The notes beneath the pieces were generated by a model. That model did not search any database. It was not told where the DNA came from and worked only from the letters and a program-made list of their open reading frames with translations. From Patescibacteria group bacterium (lineage in GTDB: Bacteria; Patescibacteriota; Gracilibacteria; BD1-5; UBA6164), in assembly GCA_018623505.1 (NCBI GenBank), contig JAAZVM010000039.1, positions 1 through 5,522 of the forward strand: DNA of 5,522 nucleotides, given 5' to 3'. Numbering within the stretch: position 1 is the first letter of the stretch; every line of letters starts with the position of its first letter. The position numbers and the translations under genes were made by a program. Below, one piece after another: positions 1 to 5,522 of this stretch.

Positions 1-1533
1 AATTTAAAAAGTATACTTTTAAATTGAGAAAATATTTCTGATTTAATAGATGATTTATATTTCAAGTGAATTATTCAAGTAACAGGTAATAGACTTATTG
101 AAAATCATAAAAATTATATAAGTCAGTTATATCTTAAAAAAATTGATTTAGATAACAAAGAGTTAAATTTAAAAGGTCTAAGAAAACAACTTATTATAGA
201 GAAAAAAATACTTGATGATAAAAAAGAATTTAAGGAATCACTTTTAGTTGAATCAAAATGACAACAAGCTTATTATGAGGAGTATTTAGATAATAAAATC
301 AAACTTGAAGAAAAGCTAAAAATAGAAACCTTAAAAGAAAAAATAAGACTAAATACAGTAAGAGAAAAAATACTTGATAAATACGAATGTGATTATGTTG
401 ATTTATCTGTAAATACTATAGAAGTAAGAGCATTAGAGAAAAATGATCAAAAGTGTTATAACATAAATAGGATGATATATTCTGAAACACAGCTAAATGA
501 ATCTGTTTCATTTACAAAAGAAAATAATCCATTTCTTTGGCCAGTTAATCCTTCTTTATGATTAAGTTCTTATTATCAAGATGAAGAATACAATGATACA
601 CTTTGAGCAGAACATAATGCAATTGATATAAGGGTTCCACAATGAACTTCGGTATTAGCACCAATGGATTGATATGTTGTTTATGTAAATAAGCCTGATT
701 CTAAGGATTATTCTTTTGTAGTTTTAAAACACTATGATTGATATATAACTGTATACTGACATCTAAGTGAAGTACTTGTTGATGAATACGAATATGTAGA
801 AGCAGGGCAAATTTTTGCAAAATCTGGATGAGAATTTGGTACAAATTGAGCTTGATATATAACAACATGACCACATCTTCATTTAGAAGTTTTTAAAGAT
901 AAAGAGTATATAGATCCATTATCTGTTTTAGATTTATCTTATTTAAGTATAGAAAACTTAGACTCTAAATATGCATCCAAATATCAGTTTGACTTTAATG
1001 CTAGAAGGTGATTTATGTATAACGATAACTGATCATCTAACTCAAATACATTTTATCTTTTATGAACAAATGAGATTGAAAGACAAAAGTATCTTATAGA
1101 TAAATATGCTGTAGATTGATTCGATGATTGGCAAATGTGGGTTGATGAATCAATATTTTGAAATATAGATCCATCTCTTACTATGTGTATATGACTTGCT
1201 GAAAGTACTATGTGACTTAATATGACTACTTCATATAATATAGGTAATGTATGAAATAATGATAGGTGAGATAGGGAGCATTTATCCTCACCAAGAGAGT
1301 GAATATCTCTTATTGTAAGTACTTTAAATAATAGGTATTTTAGAGATATAGATGAGTTATATAAGCTATCTTGAGCTTGAAGAAAAGAGTATTGAGACAA
1401 GCCTTGTACAACACAATGAGAATTTTGTTATGCTACAGATACTAATAATTGGCATAATAATGTAACTAAATGTTTAACACATTTGAAAGCTAGATATATA
1501 CCAGATGATTATAATTTTAGGATTCTTAAATAG
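1..1533 (+). CDS. Secreted bifunctional peptidoglycan hydrolase: coiled coil + M23 endopeptidase + glucosaminidase/lysozyme-like domain (5' partial)
   Basis: The frame is open from the left edge to TAG at 1531-1533 when TGA is read as glycine (27 in-frame TGA). The start and any signal peptide lie outside; 510 residues are visible and are numbered here from the edge. Residues about 20-135 are Lys/Glu-rich and predicted coiled coil, as in EnvC/PcsB-type hydrolase activators. Residues about 178-305 are a LytM/M23 zinc endopeptidase: H205 and D209 (HxxxD), GTSVLAP, DGYVV, the YGHL motif with H254, and PHLHLE with H292 and H294. All metal and catalytic residues are present, so the domain should be active on peptide cross-links. 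Residues about 365-510 resemble GH73/lysozyme-like glucosaminidases: an AES motif with candidate catalytic E401, YNIGNVGN, and a C-terminal NWxNNVTKCL motif. C469 and C476 could form a disulfide. The M23 call is firm; the glycan-cleaving role of the last domain is inferred. The protein probably acts on its own wall during growth and division, or on a host cell's wall. Confidence 0.9.
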
Positions 1534-1547
1534 CTAATTTTTGCAAT

Positions 1548-1596
1548 AAAAAAAGATATATGTTAATATTTTTATATATTAATATTATCTTTTTTT
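1548..1596 (+). terminator. Intrinsic terminator of the peptidoglycan hydrolase gene
   Basis: An 11-bp perfect outer stem pairs 1548-1558 (A7GATA) with 1586-1596 (TATCT7). It is followed inward, after one bulged T at 1559, by a 10-bp inner stem (1560-1569 with 1576-1585, one G-U pair) and a 6-base loop. The 3' arm is itself the T-run. The stem is almost all A-T, which is usual for such an AT-rich genome. It lies 14 bases after the TAG and ends 3 bases before the ATG of the next gene. Confidence 0.7.
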
Positions 1597-1599
1597 ATT

Positions 1600-2535
1600 A
1601 TGAAAAAATTAAAATATATAATTTGATTTTATTTATTATCAATTATTTATACAAACTCTAGTGCTTTTGCAGTTGATGCTGGTAGTGCTGCTGAAACTTC
1701 TAAGCAAAATATTTCTATAATTAGTTCTATGTTTAATCAAGAATTTTTCTTGAATTTTATATTTGCAATAGTTGTTTTGGTTTGAACATTTTTTGTTTCT
1801 AAAGTAGTTTCTGCAAAACTTACTAGGTATCTTGAAAATTCTGCTAGTTGAGAATGACAAAATAGGGAAGAATTAGTATGAGTATTAAGTAGAACTGCAC
1901 ATATTACCATTTTAGCAATAGGTTTTTCTATAACTCTTACTATTCTATGAGTTGATATGTGAATATTTTTATGAGGTTTATGATTTTGAATTTGATTTAC
2001 TTTAAAAATATTTTTATCAAACTTTATAGCTGGTATAATAATGGTTACACAATGAACATATCATAATTGAGATGTTATATCTGTTTGATGAGAAGTAGGT
2101 AAGATTCATAGAATTCATTCACTTTTTACTGCTATTCAAAAGTTTGATGGAATTATGTATTATGTTCCGAATGTAAAATTCCTTGAAGACAATGTATCAA
2201 ATTATAATAATAATGATAAAAGAAGAGTTGAAGTAGAAGTTTGAGTAGATTATGATACTGATATAGTTACTGCAAAGAAAATAATGCTTCAAGTTGTTGA
2301 ACAATTTCCACATGTATTAAGATGACCAGAACCAATGGTTGTAGTTGATAAACTTGATAATAGTTCTATAAATCTTAAAGTACTTTTTTGGATAGATTCT
2401 AAAACTTGAAATTATTTTATGACAAAATCAAATGTCACAGAAACTATAAATTTAGCTTTTAGAAAATCTGGTATAACTATTCCATTTCCACAAATCACAC
2501 TTAGTAATAGAGATGATTTTACTATAAAACAATAA
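1600..2535 (+). CDS. mscS: MscS-family small-conductance mechanosensitive channel
   Basis: 311 residues with 18 TGA read as glycine; stop is TAA. These channels open under membrane tension and release solutes during hypo-osmotic shock, usually as heptamers. The N-terminus MKKLKYIIGFYLL ending in AFA|VDA (residues 1-24) looks like a cleavable signal peptide or an extra first membrane helix. Membrane helices follow at about 49-70, 101-118 and 120-147. The third carries the MscS pore signature: a glycine-rich stretch GGLGFGIGF (125-133) followed by LSNFIAG (139-145). Next come the beta domain (QGTYHNGDVISV, 151-162; YVPN, 188-191) and the C-terminal alpha/beta domain ending in GITIPFPQ (291-298), a hallmark of the family. 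The ATG at 1600 is the first in-frame ATG after an upstream TAA at 1564-1566, and it gives a normal Lys-rich signal start. No Shine-Dalgarno sequence precedes it. The length is close to E. coli MscS (286) plus a signal peptide. Confidence 0.93.
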
Positions 2536-2562
2536 AAAAGAAGACTTTTAGTCTTCTTTTTT
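2534..2562. terminator. Bidirectional intrinsic terminator between convergent genes
   Basis: A perfect 13-bp stem (2534-2546 with 2550-2562, core GAAGACT/AGTCTTC) closes a 3-base TTT loop. An A6 run on one side and a T6 run on the other give a U-tract in both directions. It overlaps the last two bases of the mscS TAA stop and ends 4 bases before the TAA of the minus-strand gene. It can therefore end both transcripts in a 31-bp gap. Confidence 0.9.
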
Positions 2563-2566
2563 ATTT

Positions 2567-3973
2567 TTAAGCATTTCTATTTTTTATATTTAGATATACA
2601 AATCAAAGTATAAGAGAAAGTATTAGTAGTATTACTAACTCAGGTCATGTTTGTATTTTTGTAGCTTCAGATAAATCTCACATATAAACTTCTCAGTTTT
2701 CATCTTTTGCTTCAGCTTTTACTGCGAAGTATTCAAATTTAACTTCTTCTCAAGTCATCATAATTTCATATTTGCTTTCACTAGTTGAATCAACTAATTC
2801 TAGTTCTCAGTCATCTAGTTTTTTATATATGTTATAATTATTTACTCACTCTATTTCATTCCAAACTAATATAGATCTATTTTTTAATTCTATAAGTTTT
2901 AATCATTTTATAGTTAAATCCATTTTTTCAGCTTCCTCTTTTGTAACTACAACTTCTTTTTCTTCTTCTACTTTTTCTTCCTCTTTAGGTTCTTCTGCAG
3001 ATTCCATTTCTACTTCATTTACTTTTATGCTAGAAACTCATAATTCTTTTGTTTCATGTCACATTTCATCTTTTAAAACTATATCTATAGAATAACTTCA
3101 AGCTTCTTTAGGTGCATATAATTTTCAAAGATATAATCAATCTTCTGTTTCTTCTACTTTTGTTATTACATCATTTATTATAACACTTACATCAGTTAAT
3201 CAAGAAGTAGCTGAAAGCTCTACTTCAAAACTTCATTCTGAATCAACAACTTCTGGAGTTATTTTTAAGTTTTTAAATACTAATTCTCAGTTATCTACTT
3301 CTATACTTACTTCTTCTGATTCTCAAATTACTTCATTATCTGAGTTCAAGATTTTTGCTACTATTAAATTTTCACCATTTACAAGTCAGTCTACTTCTTT
3401 TTCATAAACTCAAGAATTATTTGAAGTAGTTCTAAATTCAGTTTCTCAGTTTAAAACTAATACGACTTGATGATTTTTTAGAGTACTACCAGATACTTTG
3501 ATTTTATCATCTCAAATAGTAAGTCAATTCTCTGGAGAAATTATATCTATTTCAGCCTTTTCTACTTCTTCTGATTTAACTATTTCAACTTCACCTATAC
3601 CAAAAACACTTTCATCATTGAAATCATATACATTTATGTTTTGAAGTCATTCGCTGTTAAATTTTAGAGCATCTTCAAAAACTACTTTTCAAAGATCAGA
3701 TGATACAAAACTATATGTATTATCTTCTAAAGCTATTGGTAGTTCTGCTTCAGGATCAGATTCCGAAAAAATTAAAACTACTCATTCATAATCAGTTACT
3801 GTTATGTTATTTTTATCAACAGCTTCAATTATAAGATCAAGAGCCTCTCATGCTTTAGCTGAACTTGGATCAATTGTAACTTGAAAGTGATCTAATCAAG
3901 CTGCAAAAGTATTTGAAAATCATATAAACAAACTTGTAAGAGTTCATATTAGAAGTCATTTTTTTATATTCAT
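2567..3973 (-). CDS. Exported multi-domain Ig/FN3-like surface protein with C-terminal membrane anchor
   Basis: 468 residues with about 30 TGA read as glycine and 4 GGN; start ATG at 3971-3973, stop TAA. Residues 1-24 (MNIKKGLLIG... ending TFA|AG) are a signal peptide. Residues about 26-131 form a first beta module (DHFQVTIDPSSAKAGE...), like the Ig-like modules that open with an AG(x)E/D strand. Residues about 142-225 are a bacterial Ig-like module (ISPENGLTIGDDKIKVSGST, GVYEKEVDGLVNGENLI) resembling glucodextranase-B/Big families. Residues about 228-323 are a third beta-rich module. Residues 324-352 are an acidic Glu/Lys stalk. Residues about 353-440 are FN3-like (ILVWNEIEGVNNYNIYKK is a typical strand B-C pattern). 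Residues 446-461 are a hydrophobic helix, followed by NIKNRNA. The protein should therefore sit outside the cell, anchored at its C-terminus. No enzymatic motif is visible; adhesion or host contact is only an inference. It is the sole gene of its transcription unit, convergent with mscS. Confidence 0.85.
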
Positions 3974-4015
3974 AACAGCAAAAAGTAATATTTTAAATAT
4001 AAAATCATATTAATT

Positions 4016-4045
4016 AAAAAATCGCTTTTTAAAACTAAAAATAGC
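4016..4045 (-). terminator. Probable intrinsic terminator of the gatC-recF unit
   Basis: On the minus strand, GCTATTTTT (complement of 4037-4045) can pair with AAAAAGC (complement of 4024-4030), with one bulged A and a 6-base loop. It is followed by GA and then T6 (complement of 4016-4021). It lies about 26 bases past the recF stop, as a terminator should. The stem is short and AT-rich, so the call is moderate. Confidence 0.5.
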
Positions 4046-4070
4046 CTATTTCACTTTACTTATAATAGTT

Positions 4071-5108
4071 TTATATTTTAATATAATTAGTTCATTCTTC
4101 TTCATATATATTTGATATAAATACTTGATAATATCCTATTTTTTTAAGTAACATATCTTTATGATTTTCATCAAGTTCACTAAGTAAATCATCTATTATA
4201 AGTATTGGTTTTTTTCATTTTTTCTTTTCGATAAAAATTCATTCAAGAAGTTTTAAGTATATAATTATACTTTTTACTTCTCATCTAGATGCGAAATGTA
4301 CTACTGAAATATCATCAACTATTATATCAAAATCATCAACATGTGGTCATATAGCAGTTTTTCATAATATAATATCTCTATCAATATTTTTCTCTAAATA
4401 ATTAGTAATTGATTTTCCTATATCATCAAAATCTACTTTAGTTTTGTATATAAAATCTATTTTTTCTATCTTTCAAGAAAAGTACTCTTTTGTATTTATT
4501 ATTGATTCTTCTAAAAAGTTTATAAATTTAATTCTTTTTTTGTAAATTTCAGAGCTTATTTCTATGAATTTTTTATCCCAGAATTTTATATCTTCTTTTT
4601 TTGCTCTATTCTCTTTTATTGCTTTAAGTGTAGAGTTTCTAGATTTTAATATTTTTTTGTATGATTTTATTAATTCATCATACTCTATATAACTACTTTT
4701 TAATGTTTCATCTATAAAATCTCTTCTAAGGCTAGGTGATAGGTACATCATATTCATAACCATTGGTGAAAATATTACAGAAAGATGACTGTTTTCTATA
4801 AACTTCTTTTTGGCTACTTTTTTATTATTTACTAAGTAACTTTTTTTCTTATCTTTTTTTGAATAATGTATTGCGTATTTACTTCATCTTTTATTTAAAA
4901 TTTCCACAAAAAAATAATCCTCTCACTTTTTAACTAAATCTTCTATGTTTAGTTTTGTGACAGAATTATTTCATAAAATGCTTAGAGCTTCAAGTATATT
5001 TGTTTTTCACTTTCAATTCTCTCAAATTATGAAATTTTCCATTTTTAGGTTTCAGATTTTTTTATCTGAAAAATTCCTAAAATTTACTAATTTCAAATCT
5101 GTTATCAT
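4071..5108 (-). CDS. recF: DNA replication and repair protein RecF
   Basis: 345 residues (family usually about 350-370) with 14 TGA and 2 GGA glycines; stop is TAA. RecF is an SMC/ABC-like ATPase that, with RecO and RecR, loads RecA onto gapped DNA at stalled forks in the cytoplasm. The N-terminus reads MITDLKLVNFRNF, the typical RecF opening. Walker A is GENGKGKTN at 29-37, and all three of its glycines are TGA. The RecF motif SPSLRRDFID is at 124-133, GPHVDDF at 254-260, an ABC signature-like ASRGEVKS at 273-280, and Walker B plus D-loop ILIIDDLLSELD at 302-313. All ATPase elements are therefore intact. The ATG at 5106-5108 begins 2 bases after the gatC stop, so the two genes are very likely co-transcribed and perhaps translationally coupled. 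No dnaA, dnaN or gyrB, the usual recF neighbours, is in the window. Confidence 0.95.
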
Positions 5109-5110
5109 AA

Positions 5111-5404
5111 TTATTTCATTATATCTGTAACTGCAATTTGGTTTGCTATTACTTTTTGATTACTACAATCAAGTAAATCTTTAGGATTTTGTTCTCTTTT
5201 TTCTATATCTTCTCTTAATGCAGAGTTATTTATTTCACTTTCTACAACGTTTACAGTTGGAATTACTCAAGATGTATCTACTTCATTTAATTGGTCTATA
5301 TAATCAAGTATACTATTTAAATCTCAAACTAGTTTTGGGTCAGATAAATCTACTTTACTTAAATTTTTTGATAATTTTTCAATTTGTTCTTGTGTTAAAC
5401 TCAT
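5111..5404 (-). CDS. gatC: Asp-tRNA(Asn)/Glu-tRNA(Gln) amidotransferase subunit C
   Basis: 97 residues, a normal GatC length; start ATG at 5402-5404, stop TAA. GatC is the small scaffold of the GatCAB complex, which amidates Glu-tRNA(Gln) and/or Asp-tRNA(Asn) in bacteria lacking GlnRS or AsnRS. Visible family features are the N-terminal helix MSLTQEQIEKLSKNLSKVDL, the central ILDYIDQLNEVDTSGVIPTV segment (the most conserved GatC region, normally LNSILDYIDQL.EVDTSGVEPT), LREDIE, and a C-terminal tail QKVIANQIAV. The only two glycines are both TGA. Neither gatA nor gatB adjoins it: recF follows 2 bases downstream, and the upstream side is a divergent promoter region. The start gives a full-length GatC N-terminus; only a weak purine stretch (AAGAA) precedes it. 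Confidence 0.92.
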
Positions 5405-5439
5405 TTCTTAATATTATTATTTTAATAAATACTAAAACA

Positions 5440-5467
5440 AATATAATTTTTATTTATAAAAAATCAA
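5440..5467 (-). promoter_or_regulatory. Candidate promoter of the gatC-recF unit
   Basis: On the minus strand, TTGATT (complement of 5462-5467) and TATATT (complement of 5440-5445) are separated by 16 bases and resemble sigma-70 -35 and -10 boxes. They would start transcription about 30 bases before the gatC ATG. Such strings are frequent by chance in DNA this rich in A and T, so the call rests mainly on position. Confidence 0.4.
5442..5447 (+). promoter_or_regulatory. Candidate -10 box for the rightward gene
   Basis: A perfect TATAAT lies 22 bases before the ATG at 5470 and overlaps the opposing gatC -10 candidate. No clear -35 box is seen. If used, the leader would be only about 15 bases. 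Confidence 0.3.
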
Positions 5468-5469
5468 GT

Positions 5470-5522
5470 ATGAACTTTAAAGAAAATTTTTCAAAAAATT
5501 TTTCGGATAAATCAAATATGAT
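5470..5522 (+). CDS. Possible start of a plus-strand gene, cut by the right edge
   Basis: ATG at 5470 opens a frame of 17 codons (MNFKENFSKNFSDKSNM) that continues past the window end. The support is its divergent position relative to gatC, a TATAAT box upstream and codon choice like the neighbours. It is too short to recognise a family, and no ribosome binding site precedes it. It may instead be non-coding sequence. Confidence 0.4.
   Translation, partial: MNFKENFSKNFSDKSNM

Noticed and set aside
1053..1400. 115-codon minus-strand open frame
   Set aside because: It lies antisense to the hydrolase C-terminal domain, is Ser/His/Leu-rich without any motif, and is explained by the reverse complement of the real gene.
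1..1533. Decayed hydrolase pseudogene with many stop codons
   Set aside because: All interruptions are TGA, none TAA or TAG, and they fall on expected glycines, so recoding rather than decay explains them.
1639..1860. 73-codon minus-strand open frame
   Set aside because: Antisense to the MscS N-terminal region, which has a clear family match; no motif or start signal of its own.
2921..3004. TTC/CTT-rich stretch that looks like a simple-sequence repeat
   Set aside because: It is the complement of GAA/GAG/AAA codons of the acidic stalk; there is no regular repeat unit.
3974..4015. Promoter for the surface-protein gene
   Set aside because: Several TATATT-like strings occur, but none has a convincing -35 partner in this AT-rich DNA, so none was listed.
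4473..4763. Separate 96-residue protein ending at the TGA at 4473
   Set aside because: It is an internal fragment of recF; the TGA is glycine and the frame continues on both sides with RecF motifs.
4945..5130. 61-codon plus-strand open frame, Phe-rich
   Set aside because: Antisense to the RecF N-terminus, including its Walker A; the Phe-rich content is the complement of Lys/Glu codons.

Overview
The window reads as a very AT-rich piece of a Gracilibacteria or Absconditabacteria (SR1) genome, candidate phyla radiation (CPR) lineages that translate UGA as glycine. With the standard code every long gene here is shattered by in-frame TGA. Read as NCBI code 25 (UGA = Gly), the window resolves into five well-formed genes, and the TGA codons fall exactly where glycine is expected: the RecF P-loop, the MscS pore helix, and the M23 YGHL and GxP motifs. 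By hand I count about 91 in-frame TGA against about 19 GGN glycine codons. All stop codons seen are TAA or TAG, all tryptophans are TGG, and no CGN arginine codon occurs in roughly 1,730 codons. The sequence alone does not separate Gracilibacteria from Absconditabacteria.

Layout. 1-1533 (+) is the 3' part of a secreted two-headed peptidoglycan hydrolase: coiled coil, M23 endopeptidase, then a glucosaminidase/lysozyme-like domain. A hairpin terminator (1548-1596) ends four bases before the ATG of an MscS-type mechanosensitive channel at 1600-2535 (+). A perfect stem-loop (2534-2562) then serves as a shared terminator for the channel gene and the convergent gene at 2567-3973 (-). That gene encodes a 468-residue exported protein with several Ig/FN3-like modules, an acidic stalk and a C-terminal membrane anchor. 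Behind a 97-bp gap with a probable terminator lies a tight minus-strand pair, gatC (5111-5404) followed by recF (4071-5108), separated by 2 bp. A short AT-rich divergent promoter region (5405-5469) separates gatC from the possible first codons of a plus-strand gene running off the right edge.

Functionally, three of the five genes concern the cell envelope: wall cutting, turgor relief and a surface display protein. The other two are housekeeping genes, for indirect Gln/Asn-tRNA synthesis and for recombinational repair. No mobile element, CRISPR array, tRNA or rRNA was seen. I found no evidence of a wholly new multi-gene system. The most interesting features are the recoding, the hydrolase architecture, the modular surface protein and the unusual gatC-recF pairing.
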